Assembly: GCA_910579515.1 (NCBI GenBank)
Contig: CAJTUV010000010.1
Span: 1 to 64,000, forward strand
From: an uncultured Hungatella sp.
GTDB lineage: Bacteria; Bacillota; Clostridia; Lachnospirales; Lachnospiraceae
Length of the DNA: 64,000 bases
Reading direction: 5' to 3'
The notes under the pieces were generated by a model. That model was not told the origin of the DNA. It saw only the letters and a program-made list of their open reading frames with translations, and did no database searches. This document shows, one piece after another, positions 18,208-26,223 of this stretch. Each line of letters opens with the position of its first letter. The stretch's first letter is position 1. The translations under genes were made by a program, and so were the position numbers.

Positions 18208-19047
18208 CTATGACAGATTCTCTTTGAACATCGTCTTTAGCTGTTCCTGATACTCTCCCTCATACGTTCCCTCCAGGAACTTTGGAAGAGCCTCTGTCAC
18301 AAAGCGTTCCCAGGACTCTTTTTCTCTTTTTACTAAAATCGGATAATAAAGAACCCCGTTTTTATCTGCAGCACCCAAGTCTCCAGGCGCATCTCCCACC
18401 ATCAGAACATGATTCTTGGGAAACCCATGCTCTAACATCTTGCTGATGCAAAGAGCTTTACTTCCCACGTTCTGAGTCAGGCATACATCTACGCTATCCA
18501 TCAGTCCGTGCTTTTGCCACTCCTCTAATACCGCCTCCAGATTGGCAGAAGAGACAATGGCTACGTCTGCTTTTTCATGAGCTGCCTTCAGACCGTCTTT
18601 TACTCCCTCAAAGGGAATCTTTCTCTCCTCTGGAAGTTGATTGATCGCCTGATTTACAGCCACAGACCAAGAGAGCGCTTTCTTGAAAATTTCATTTTTT
18701 GTTTCATCCGCCTGACGGCCTACAGAAGCATTTGACAACTCGTCGGCTTCTTTCGTCCAGGCGCTGAACTCCTCAATCCCCTCAATCTTGCAGTAATCTC
18801 TGTCAACTTCTTCCAGTGTCATGGCCAAAGCAAGAAAACGGTTGATTCCTCTGGTCATAGAGTACAAATTGATGTCATTCCAGCGGTCCAGAATCTTCTC
18901 TCGCCACTGTCCAAGTCCCCACTCATCAATCATGCAGGGACCAAAGCAGTTAATATGTTTGATATCCATGGTATCCATCGCGCAGCCATCAGAGTCCACA
19001 CAAATCAGATAGTCCTGCTTTCTGACAAATTCTGACAATGTCTTCAT
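18208..19047 (-). CDS. HAD-family hydrolase, first gene of the glucuronide operon
   Basis: A 279-residue haloacid-dehalogenase-type phosphatase. The nucleophile motif DSDG gives D18 and D20. A large helical cap occupies about 25-150, and motif IV is MVGDAPGD near residue 218. Motif II is probably the VSSAN segment near 165. AGGAGGAGG precedes the ATG. As first gene of the operon it may dephosphorylate a sugar phosphate, but the substrate cannot be read from sequence. Confidence 0.75.
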   Translation of the reverse strand: MKTLSEFVRKQDYLICVDSDGCAMDTMDIKHINCFGPCMIDEWGLGQWREKILDRWNDINLYSMTRGINRFLALAMTLEEVDRDYCKIEGIEEFSAWTKEADELSNASVGRQADETKNEIFKKALSWSVAVNQAINQLPEERKIPFEGVKDGLKAAHEKADVAIVSSANLEAVLEEWQKHGLMDSVDVCLTQNVGSKALCISKMLEHGFPKNHVLMVGDAPGDLGAADKNGVLYYPILVKREKESWERFVTEALPKFLEGTYEGEYQEQLKTMFKENLS

Positions 19048-19096
19048 ATATTCCCTCCTCCTGAAATAAGATCCGAAAATTCTACACGGTTTTATT

Positions 19097-19125
19097 ATTA
19101 TAACCTTTTTTGTGTAATTTACCTA
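19097..19125 (-). promoter_or_regulatory. Candidate promoter of the glucuronide operon
   Basis: On the minus strand a perfect TATAAT (19102-19097) lies 50 bp upstream of the HAD gene. The -35 region 17 bp away (TAGGTA, 19125-19120) is poor, as expected for a regulated promoter. Palindromes and a cre-like site lie 33-76 bp upstream of it. Confidence 0.6.
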
Positions 19126-19157
19126 GGACTATTTTTGTTGATTCTAGCAAGATTTTA

Positions 19158-19171
19158 TGCCAACGTGGGCA
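19158..19171. promoter_or_regulatory. Near-perfect 14-bp palindrome, candidate operator
   Basis: TGCCAACGTGGGCA matches its reverse complement at 6 of 7 pairs. It lies 33 bp upstream of the weak -35 element of the glucuronide operon and abuts the palindrome at 19171-19186. A LacI- or GntR-type regulator is plausible, but no regulator gene is adjacent. Confidence 0.4.
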
Positions 19172-19186
19172 CAAAATAAATTTTGT
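19171..19186. promoter_or_regulatory. Perfect 7-2-7 palindrome, candidate operator
   Basis: ACAAAAT and ATTTTGT are perfect arms around AA. It lies between the TGCC...GGCA palindrome and a cre-like site, in the promoter region of the glucuronide operon. This could be a second operator or an AT-rich structural element. Confidence 0.4.
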
Positions 19187-19187
19187 A

Positions 19188-19201
19188 CGGAAACGCTTAA
19201 A
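19188..19201. promoter_or_regulatory. cre-like catabolite control site
   Basis: CGGAAACGCTTAAA fits the Firmicutes cre pattern TGnAAACGnTTnCA except at the first and thirteenth positions. It lies upstream of the operon's -35, where CcpA binding could link glucuronide use to carbon status. Two mismatches keep confidence modest. Confidence 0.35.
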
Positions 19202-19250
19202 AATAATGCGATTTTTCTATGAATTTCTAACAATCGCTTAACACCTGAAA

Positions 19251-19312
19251 TAAAAAATCCCACAGACTTTTTGGTTTAATTGCCAAAGGCAAACCAAAAC
19301 TTCTGCGGGACC
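19251..19312 (-). terminator. Terminator of the ABC-F gene
   Basis: A long imperfect stem is read on the minus strand as CCCGCAGA...GTTTTGGTTT paired with AAACCAAAA...TCTGTGGG, followed by TTTTTTATTT. It directly follows the ABC-F stop codon and separates it from the glucuronide operon promoter. Confidence 0.9.
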
Positions 19313-19316
19313 TTTC

Positions 19317-20966
19317 TTACTCTTCTTCAGTAATCTCAGCCTCATCTGTATTGACAACCGTAAAGACCTGTCTCTTTCGTGCCATTTCATCATTGGCCAG
19401 ATATTCGTCATACGTTGTAATTTTATCAATCAACTGGCCGTTTACGATTTCCATAATCCGATTGGCCGTGGTCTGCACAATCTGATGATCTCGAGAGGAA
19501 AAAATCAAAACGCCGGAAAATTTCATCAGACCATTATTCAGTGATGTAATGGCTTCCATATCCAAATGATCTGTAGGCTCGTCCAAAAGCAATACATTTG
19601 CGCCAGAAATCATCAGTTTCGACAACATGCATCGCACCCGTTCTCCTCCTGACAAAACCTTTACTTTCTTAACTCCGTCTTCTCCGGCAAATAGCATCCT
19701 TCCCAAAAAGCCGCGGACATAGGTTACATCCTTTTCCGGCGAATACTGAGTCAGCCAGTCAACAATGGTATCATCGCTATCAAACTCCGCGCTGCTGTCT
19801 TTTGGAAAATACGCCTGGCTGGTAGTCAGCCCCCATTTGTAATCGCCCTCATCCGGCTCCATTTCACCTGCCAGAATCTTAAACAGCACTGTTTTCGCCT
19901 GTTCGTTAGGCCCCACCAATGCCACTTTGTCCTCCCTGTTCAAGATAAAGGAGATATGGTCCAAAACCTTCACTCCGTCAATGGTTTTCGACAGGTTTTC
20001 GACCGTAAGAACTTCGTTTCCAATCTCGCGAAAAGGACGAAAATCAATATATGGATACTTGCGGCTGGAAGGCTTAATGTCATCCAGCTCAATTTTTTCC
20101 AGGGCGCGCTTTCTGGAAGTGGCCTGCTTGGATTTAGAAGCATTGGCAGAGAACCTTTGAATAAATTCCTGAAGCTCTTTAATCTTCTCTTCCTTTTTCC
20201 GGTTAGCCTCCTTCATCTGCTTTACCATCAACTGGCTGGATTCCACCCAGAAGTCATAGTTTCCAGCATAAAGCTGAATCTTTCCATAATCAATATCCGC
20301 CGTATGGGTACATACCTTGTTCAGGAAATACCGATCATGAGAAACCACAATGACAGTATTCTCAAAGGTAATCAAAAACTCCTCCAGCCACGCAATGGCG
20401 TCCAAGTCCAGATGGTTTGTCGGCTCGTCCAAAAGCAGAATATCCGGATTTCCAAATAATGCCTGTGCCAGCAAAACCTTAACCTTTAAAGAACCGTTCA
20501 AGTCCTTCATTAAAGTGTTGTGAAACTCCGTGTCAACTCCCAGGCCATTTAACAGATTGGCTGCATCCGATTCTGCCTCCCACCCGTTCATCTCAGCAAA
20601 TTCTGCCTCTAAATCCGCCGCCCGAATACCGTCCTCATCAGAGAAGTCCTCTTTCATATAAATGGCATCCTTCTCCTTCATGACCTCATACAAACGCAGA
20701 TTTCCCATAATCACAGTATCCAGCACCGGATACTGGTCATACTTAAAATGGTCCTGCTGTAAAAAGGACAGACGCTGTCCTGGAGTAATCACCACATCTC
20801 CGTTGGTTGGTTCCAACTGGCCTGAAAGAATCCTTAAAAATGTGGATTTTCCCGCTCCGTTTGCACCGATGAGTCCATAACAGTTTCCTTCTGTAAATTT
20901 AATATTTACATCCTCAAATAAAGCCTTTTTTCCTACACGTAGTGTTACATTATTTGCACTGATCAT
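19317..20966 (-). CDS. ABC-F family ATPase (YkpA/YbiT type)
   Basis: A soluble 549-residue protein with two ABC domains and no membrane segments, the ABC-F layout; members act on ribosomes in translation control or antibiotic protection. NBD1 has Walker A GANGAGKST (34-42) and Walker B LLLDEPTNHLD (177-187). The linker with the long Lys/Glu-rich helices spans about 240-320. NBD2 has signature LSGGERVR (438-445) and Walker B LLLDEPTDHLD (459-469). The NBD1 signature is degenerate (LNGSLK, 156-161), as is the NBD2 Walker A (GPNEQAKT, 352-359). Sequence cannot tell a housekeeping factor from a resistance protein; the absence of a long attenuator leader argues for housekeeping. Confidence 0.9.
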   Translation of the reverse strand: MISANNVTLRVGKKALFEDVNIKFTEGNCYGLIGANGAGKSTFLRILSGQLEPTNGDVVITPGQRLSFLQQDHFKYDQYPVLDTVIMGNLRLYEVMKEKDAIYMKEDFSDEDGIRAADLEAEFAEMNGWEAESDAANLLNGLGVDTEFHNTLMKDLNGSLKVKVLLAQALFGNPDILLLDEPTNHLDLDAIAWLEEFLITFENTVIVVSHDRYFLNKVCTHTADIDYGKIQLYAGNYDFWVESSQLMVKQMKEANRKKEEKIKELQEFIQRFSANASKSKQATSRKRALEKIELDDIKPSSRKYPYIDFRPFREIGNEVLTVENLSKTIDGVKVLDHISFILNREDKVALVGPNEQAKTVLFKILAGEMEPDEGDYKWGLTTSQAYFPKDSSAEFDSDDTIVDWLTQYSPEKDVTYVRGFLGRMLFAGEDGVKKVKVLSGGERVRCMLSKLMISGANVLLLDEPTDHLDMEAITSLNNGLMKFSGVLIFSSRDHQIVQTTANRIMEIVNGQLIDKITTYDEYLANDEMARKRQVFTVVNTDEAEITEEE

Positions 20967-20997
20967 AGAAATCTAAACTCCGTATCTCTTAAAATTT

Positions 20998-21417
20998 TTA
21001 CAGTGCGCCGCGAATCTTTTCTGCCATCGCCTCATACTCTTCCTCTGTCAGATATACCTTATCTGGATTCATCTGGAAGGTACTTCCCCACTCGTCACCG
21101 CCATTGTATTTAGGAACGATGTGCATATGCAGATGACAGCCAGTATCGCCATAGGCGCCATAATTTACTTTGTCTGGATGGAACAATTTGTGAAGCGCTT
21201 TCGCTACCTGTGCAACCTCCGCAAAAAATGCGTTTCTGTCCTCATCGCTGATGTCAACCAGTTCACTGACATGGTCCTTATAAGCAAGAATCACACGTCC
21301 CGGTTTACTCTGCTCTTTAAAAATGTACAGGTATCCTGTCTTCATCTCACAAACCGGATATCCAAACTTTGCAACCAATTCCCCCTGCATACAATATGCG
21401 CAATTTTGATCCTTCAT
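20998..21417 (-). CDS. HIT-family nucleotide-binding hydrolase
   Basis: A 139-residue histidine-triad protein with the HLHMH motif at residues 95-99; the family hydrolyses or transfers nucleotide monophosphates from nucleoside phosphoramidates or related dinucleotides. An N-terminal CAYC pair (6-9) resembles the start of the zinc-binding HIT branch. AAAGGAGAAGAG precedes the ATG. It lies 31 bp before the ABC-F gene, so the two are probably co-transcribed. Confidence 0.88.
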   Translation of the reverse strand: MKDQNCAYCMQGELVAKFGYPVCEMKTGYLYIFKEQSKPGRVILAYKDHVSELVDISDEDRNAFFAEVAQVAKALHKLFHPDKVNYGAYGDTGCHLHMHIVPKYNGGDEWGSTFQMNPDKVYLTEEEYEAMAEKIRGAL

Positions 21418-21496
21418 AACTCTTCTCCTTTACATAAGTGATTTCCGAACCATCGGTCGTCTTTTATTATAGCATATCCTAAAGCGAATCGTATAG

Positions 21497-22780
21497 TTAA
21501 TTTTGCAAAACTTCTGAAGACTTGTAAACCACTTTTCCACCGCAAATCGTCCACTTCACTTTCCCCTTCAGCTTCCATCCCACAAATGGCGAATTGGATG
21601 ATTTGGAGTGAAACTCCCCTACTGTCCATTCCTCCTCTGGATGAAAAATCACCAAATCCCCAGGTGCTCCAACATTCATCCGCCCACCGTCCAGATGGTA
21701 TAATTCTGCCGGACAAAAACTCATTTTCCGTATCAGCTGAGCCATTGTCAGATACCCTTTTTCCACCAGCTCTGTGATTCCCAGCGCCAAAGCAGTCTCC
21801 AGCCCGATAATGCCGCTGGGAGCTTCTGTCAGCTGTTTTCTCTTTTCTTCCATGCTGTGGGGTGCATGATCCGTGGCAATCATATCAATCGTTCCGTCTC
21901 TCAATCCTTCAATCAGGGCCATTCTGTCTTCTTCGGTCCGAAGAGGAGGATTCATCTTTGCCAGCGTTCCCTTTTCCAGAACCGCCTCCTGTGTCAATGT
22001 GAAATGATGAGGCGTCACTTCCGCGGTCACACGTGCACCCAGTCTCTTGGCCATCCGCACAAGCTCTACCGAATTTTTTGAGCTGATATGCTGGATATTT
22101 ACTCTGGTGCCTGTATGAAGAGCAATCATGCAGTCCCTTGCCACCAGACTGTCCTCCGCCAAAGCCAAAGCCCCATAAATCCCCAGCCTTTCCGATACCG
22201 CGCCATGATGAATCCCGCTATTCTGGATAAAAACCGGATTTTCCTCATGAAAACTCAAAGGCACATCAAGCCTGGCCGCCTCTTTCATTGCCTCCACAAC
22301 CAAGCTCTCATCCATCAAAGGAATCCCGTCATCTGTAAACCCTGCTGCCCCTGCTTCCTTCAGCTGTTCCATATCTGTAAGCTCTTTTCCCTTCATACCC
22401 ACAGATATAGCGGCGCAAGAAAGCACATGAATCCCTGTTTTTTTCCCTTCCTCTAACACATACCGCAAAGTTTCCACTTGATCCACCGGAGGTTTTGTAT
22501 TCGCCATGCAGACCACGGTAGTAAATCCTCCAGCCGCGGCAGCCCTGGCCCCAGTGCCAATATCCTCCTTATACGTAAGCCCCGGATCCCGAAAATGCAC
22601 ATGGACATCTATAAGCCCCGGCGCAACTACACACCCTCGGGCGTCCATTACCGTCTCATACGTTCCATCGTCCTCATAAACCCCAATTCCAACAATCTTC
22701 CCATCCCCCAATACCACGTCGGCTAAAAATGCTTCCTGCCTTTTAGGATCAACAACCTGCCCCCCTTTAATCAAAACCAT
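21497..22780 (-). CDS. pyrC: Dihydroorotase
   Basis: Cyclises N-carbamoyl-aspartate to dihydroorotate in pyrimidine synthesis. The 427-residue length and the DVHVHFRDPG metal site (H60, H62) place it in the class I group usual in Firmicutes. A further metal/catalytic block, TDHAPHSMEEK, lies near residue 303. A GTAGGT-like ribosome site precedes the start. No other pyr gene is nearby. Confidence 0.93.
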   Translation of the reverse strand: MVLIKGGQVVDPKRQEAFLADVVLGDGKIVGIGVYEDDGTYETVMDARGCVVAPGLIDVHVHFRDPGLTYKEDIGTGARAAAAGGFTTVVCMANTKPPVDQVETLRYVLEEGKKTGIHVLSCAAISVGMKGKELTDMEQLKEAGAAGFTDDGIPLMDESLVVEAMKEAARLDVPLSFHEENPVFIQNSGIHHGAVSERLGIYGALALAEDSLVARDCMIALHTGTRVNIQHISSKNSVELVRMAKRLGARVTAEVTPHHFTLTQEAVLEKGTLAKMNPPLRTEEDRMALIEGLRDGTIDMIATDHAPHSMEEKRKQLTEAPSGIIGLETALALGITELVEKGYLTMAQLIRKMSFCPAELYHLDGGRMNVGAPGDLVIFHPEEEWTVGEFHSKSSNSPFVGWKLKGKVKWTICGGKVVYKSSEVLQN

Positions 22781-22876
22781 ACCCGATACCTACCTTTCTA
22801 TAATCAAACGCTGGGAACGGAAAAATCTGGCCAAAGCTTCTGAAAATTGACACGCCATACCTTTCCCCTCCCACTG

Positions 22877-23302
22877 TTATCTCCGTTTCATCTTAAACGC
22901 GCTCTGAGGAATCTGAAACACGATCACTATCCCCAGCACAACCGCCACAGCCACCTTAAGCGCCATAAAACCAGTCTTAGCCGCCAGATCCATCTGGGCT
23001 GTCACAATATAATACGCAGTCCAGTAAACTCCGCCTCCAGGCACCAATGGAAAAATTCCGCTGATCAAAAAAATTGTCACCGGACATCTCTCCCACACAG
23101 CACATATCCGTGAAAGCAGCACTACCAAAATTGCGGCAATAAAGGTGGCCTCTGGCGCTGAAGCGTGAGGGATAAGAAGGCAGTAAACCAGCCATCCGCC
23201 CCCGCCGATAAACCCACAGTACGGATAATACTCTCTGGGGACGCTGTACAGAACAGAAAATGCAACCGTTCCGATTACCGCAGCAAGCACCTGCCCAATC
23301 AA
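22877..23302 (-). CDS. ThrE-type exporter, small subunit (DUF3815)
   Basis: A 141-residue, highly hydrophobic protein of the DUF3815 type, with about five predicted helices. It corresponds to the C-terminal half of full-length ThrE threonine/serine exporters and pairs with the DUF1212 protein encoded upstream. The start is a TTG at 23302 whose last two bases overlap the upstream TGA stop (TTGA). AGGAGGTGG sits about 8 nt before it, inside the preceding coding region. An ATG at 23312 is in another frame and is not used. Confidence 0.85.
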   Translation of the reverse strand: MIGQVLAAVIGTVAFSVLYSVPREYYPYCGFIGGGGWLVYCLLIPHASAPEATFIAAILVVLLSRICAVWERCPVTIFLISGIFPLVPGGGVYWTAYYIVTAQMDLAAKTGFMALKVAVAVVLGIVIVFQIPQSAFKMKRR

Positions 23303-24075
23303 AGCATCCCACCTCCTACAATCCTTTGAACGATGGTAAAAACAAATCCCACTCCCATGGCAATGCCAAAAAACACTAACATGGCGTCTAGCATTCTGAC
23401 TGCCCCCGCAATATAATTCTCATCAGCAATGTCTCTGATTGCATTTGTAAACGCAACTCCAGGCACCAACGGAATAATTGAGCCAATCACCATCTGGTTC
23501 AGATGCTCCCCGATCCCCAAATAAAACAGAAGCATACACGCCATAGTAGCAACGGCTCCTCCCGCAATGCCGGAAACCATCTTGGATAAGTAGGGGGAAC
23601 TAACAAAAATCACAAACACATATACCAAAAGTCCTACAAGAAAAGCGGCCAGACAGTCTATCAGGCTTCCTCCATACAGATAGCAAAATGCCCCGCTTCC
23701 TGCTCCAGACCCTAAAACTAACATGTGTCTGCTTTTTCCCGGCATCGTGCGAATCTGTTCCAGCCGCAGTTTTACCTCCTCTATGGTATACCTGTCCTCT
23801 TCAATCTCTCTGGACAGCTGATTCACAGCTGCTACTCTGTTTAAATGAGCGCCGCTTACGGGAATATGCAAAACCTTTGCAAAGGTCTCTTCCCTGGCGT
23901 TTCCAGAGGTGGCAAATATTCCATTACTTAAAATAAAGGCATTACTGGAAGTAATCCCGTAATGCCTGCAGATTCGATTGATGGTTTCCTCTACACGGAA
24001 AATCTCAGCTCCATTTTCCAGCAGAATATGCCCTGCCTCCATGGCCGCCTCCATCACTTCTCTTTCCCCCTCCAT
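23299..24075 (-). CDS. ThrE-type exporter, large subunit (DUF1212)
   Basis: A 258-residue membrane protein of the DUF1212/ThrE family. A soluble N-terminal part (about 1-110) with the AGHILLENGAEIFRVEETI family motif is followed by about five hydrophobic helices. With the small subunit it should form a threonine/serine exporter in the cytoplasmic membrane, although the family is also annotated as of unknown substrate. An XRE regulator gene lies 13 bp upstream. Confidence 0.85.
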   Translation of the reverse strand: MEGEREVMEAAMEAGHILLENGAEIFRVEETINRICRHYGITSSNAFILSNGIFATSGNAREETFAKVLHIPVSGAHLNRVAAVNQLSREIEEDRYTIEEVKLRLEQIRTMPGKSRHMLVLGSGAGSGAFCYLYGGSLIDCLAAFLVGLLVYVFVIFVSSPYLSKMVSGIAGGAVATMACMLLFYLGIGEHLNQMVIGSIIPLVPGVAFTNAIRDIADENYIAGAVRMLDAMLVFFGIAMGVGFVFTIVQRIVGGGML

Positions 24076-24088
24076 GGCAGAAATACTC

Positions 24089-24328
24089 CTAATCTTCTGG
24101 CTCTAACTCATCAAAAATTTCCGAATCATAAAACTCCCGAATCGTGACTCCTAACCCTTCTGCGATCTTTTTAATATTCACAATTCCCGGGTTCTGGCTT
24201 TTTCCATGAATAATACTCTTCACTGTAGAGGAAGGCATTCCGCTTTGATAAATAAGAGCGTATACGGTCATACGTCTTTCTTTGCGAAGCTGCTCAATCC
24301 TTAAATTGGTCGCCTCACATATTTTCAT
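24089..24328 (-). CDS. XRE-family HTH regulator
   Basis: A 79-residue DNA-binding protein that is one Cro/C1-type helix-turn-helix domain (about 8-66; recognition region PSSTVKSIIHGKSQNPG) with an acidic C-terminal tail (EIFDELEPED). It lies 13 bp upstream of the ThrE pair and probably controls that operon or itself. The inverted repeat around its ribosome site is a possible own operator. Confidence 0.88.
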   Translation of the reverse strand: MKICEATNLRIEQLRKERRMTVYALIYQSGMPSSTVKSIIHGKSQNPGIVNIKKIAEGLGVTIREFYDSEIFDELEPED

Positions 24329-24331
24329 GTG

Positions 24332-24360
24332 TACACTATCTCCTTTTTTACCATAGTGTA
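24332..24360. promoter_or_regulatory. Inverted repeat flanking the XRE ribosome site
   Basis: Perfect 8-bp arms TACACTAT and ATAGTGTA with a 13-nt spacer lie just upstream of the XRE start. The AAGGAG ribosome site is in the spacer. It could be a DNA operator for the XRE protein, or an mRNA hairpin presenting the ribosome site in its loop. Confidence 0.5.
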
Positions 24361-24409
24361 TCCCATATCCAAAAATATTTAGGGCGATTCATTGTCCCTT
24401 GCCTCTATT

Positions 24410-25345
24410 TTATATATTTTTTGTTTCTTCCACAATATAGATCGGTCTGTCCTTCAGCTCTGCAAACAAAATCGCAATGTATTCCCCGATAATGCCTACA
24501 ATCAAAAACAAAATTGCGAACATAAAACAGTTTAAAATCACAATGGTGGCATATCCACTGGGAGCGCCGCCTCTGGTCAAAAGGGTATATACTAAGACGA
24601 TTATTCCTAATGCCGCCGCAAAAATCCCGGCAAACACCCCCATTTTCAGAGGAAGATTGGAAAAACAGACAATCGTATTCACAGAAAACTTAAACAGCTT
24701 TCGAATGCTGTATTTACTTTCTCCTGCAACCCTGGGACAGGCTTCATATTTTATGGTGGTTTTCGGAAATCCTACATTCTGCACATATCCCCTCAAAAAT
24801 CGAACCTTTTCCCGATAATCATGCTTTAAAACATCAGCTACTTTTCTGCTGATGGCAAAAAAGTCCGAAGCATTACTCTCAAATTTCACATCAGACAACA
24901 CGTTAATTAATTTATAAAATGCCGAGGAAGCCATATTTTTAAACCATCCCGCCGACTCATTTTTTGTCCGCACCATATTGACGACCTGATAGCCTTCTTC
25001 AAATTTCTCAATAATTTCCAGAATACATTCCGGTGGATGCTGCAGGTCTGCATCCATACAGATAATTCCGTCGCCTGTACTGTAATCGATCCCTGCAATC
25101 ATGGCTGCCTCATGTCCGAAATTTTTTGAAAAACTAACAATCTTTACATGCTCGTCAGCTTCTGCCAGATGATTCAAAATCTCAAGACTCCTATCCTGAC
25201 TCCCATCATTGACAAAAATCAACTCATAATCCCAAAAGACTTTCCTTAAAATCCGATCTGCCTCCTGAAAAAACTGCTCGAGAGCCTCCTCCTCATTGTA
25301 AACAGACACTACCAGCGATAACCGCTTTTTCATACTATCGTTCAT
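24410..25345 (-). CDS. Polyprenyl-phosphate glycosyltransferase (GT2, GtrB/DPM-like)
   Basis: A 311-residue enzyme with a GT-A catalytic domain (about 8-225) starting LSLVVSVYNEEE, the metal-binding ICMDADLQHPPE near residue 93, and two C-terminal membrane helices (about 230-295). This layout is that of enzymes that load a sugar onto undecaprenyl phosphate. It is the last gene of the glycan locus. The lipid-linked sugar could feed GT-C-type enzymes, a role for which the polytopic proteins at 29.4 and 30.8 kb are candidates. The sugar is unknown. Confidence 0.87.
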   Translation of the reverse strand: MNDSMKKRLSLVVSVYNEEEALEQFFQEADRILRKVFWDYELIFVNDGSQDRSLEILNHLAEADEHVKIVSFSKNFGHEAAMIAGIDYSTGDGIICMDADLQHPPECILEIIEKFEEGYQVVNMVRTKNESAGWFKNMASSAFYKLINVLSDVKFESNASDFFAISRKVADVLKHDYREKVRFLRGYVQNVGFPKTTIKYEACPRVAGESKYSIRKLFKFSVNTIVCFSNLPLKMGVFAGIFAAALGIIVLVYTLLTRGGAPSGYATIVILNCFMFAILFLIVGIIGEYIAILFAELKDRPIYIVEETKNI

Positions 25346-25379
25346 TTTCTATCCTGCCCTCTCATTTCTACAGAGCGTG

Positions 25380-26222
25380 TCAGTCATCAATCTGTATCTC
25401 GATACTGGAATGAGTCGGAACCCTCTTTTCTTCTGGCGGAAGCTTTTGGTAATCTCCGTAAATCCAGGTCAGCACCTGATTCCATCCCTTAGGAGCCATC
25501 AACATCGTATCCTCAAAAGGAAGATCCACTGTCTCCTTAATCCACTCTTCATTCAGGGTCACATACAAATAATCTGGCTGATAATTGCTGTAATAGCGCA
25601 ATCTGCTCTTTCCCTTATTATCCTTTACCGACACCCTGCGCTGCAAACCTCGGATCGTCCTCATAGGTATACGCTTGCCTATGGCCGCCAAAGCAGCCAC
25701 GAATATCTTATTCATCAGAGAATACTTGGAATAATCCAGCCGATACCGATGTCCCATGGCAAGACCATAGACTGCCATTTGTAAAAACCTGGTAAAGGCG
25801 GCTGCAGCCTTGTTTTCTGGAAGCTTATCCAAAATAAACAAATCTACCCAGAGATGGTTCAGCCCTCCTCCATAAAACTTCATCTCTTCCCCGTCTTCGT
25901 GAGTCTGGCTGTTCACATAAATGATCCTTGGGGTGAAATCATAAAAAGCGTTTCCTCCCTGTAACTGCCTGGGTTCCAGAAGCTCCATTCCCTCTGGCAG
26001 CTCCTTCCTTACCACTTGGGCAAACCGCTCATAGTTTTCTCTGGTAAAGACCAAATCCACATCATCGTCCCATGGAATAAATCCTTTATGGCGCACAGCT
26101 CCTAAAAGGGTTCCTGCATCCAACATGTATTGGATCTGATGTTTACGGCAAATCCGGTCAATCTCTTTTAACATTTTTAAATTTGCCTGATGAACTGCTG
26201 TTAAGTCAAAGTTCTTTGCCAT
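25380..26222 (-). CDS. licD: LicD-family phosphocholine transferase
   Basis: A 280-residue protein of the LicD/fukutin nucleotidyltransferase-like family. The signature is clear: DAGTLLGAVRHKGFIPWDDDVDLV, residues 35-58, with the metal-binding aspartates. LicD proteins transfer phosphocholine from CDP-choline to a sugar of a surface polymer. The HTH-LicC-LicA protein at the window start would make that CDP-choline. AGGAGG inside the end of rfbH serves its ATG, 1 bp after the rfbH stop. Other phospho-alcohols are possible donors for distant LicD members. Confidence 0.88.
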   Translation of the reverse strand: MAKNFDLTAVHQANLKMLKEIDRICRKHQIQYMLDAGTLLGAVRHKGFIPWDDDVDLVFTRENYERFAQVVRKELPEGMELLEPRQLQGGNAFYDFTPRIIYVNSQTHEDGEEMKFYGGGLNHLWVDLFILDKLPENKAAAAFTRFLQMAVYGLAMGHRYRLDYSKYSLMNKIFVAALAAIGKRIPMRTIRGLQRRVSVKDNKGKSRLRYYSNYQPDYLYVTLNEEWIKETVDLPFEDTMLMAPKGWNQVLTWIYGDYQKLPPEEKRVPTHSSIEIQIDD

Positions 26223-26223
26223 C

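Noticed and set aside
22977..23312. An ATG-started frame overlapping the ThrE small subunit
   Set aside because: It is out of frame with the hydrophobic DUF3815 sequence; the real gene uses the TTG at 23302.
24361..24409. A terminator at the end of the glycan locus
   Set aside because: Only a 4-5-bp AGGG/CCCT stem before a T-rich run is visible, too weak to call.
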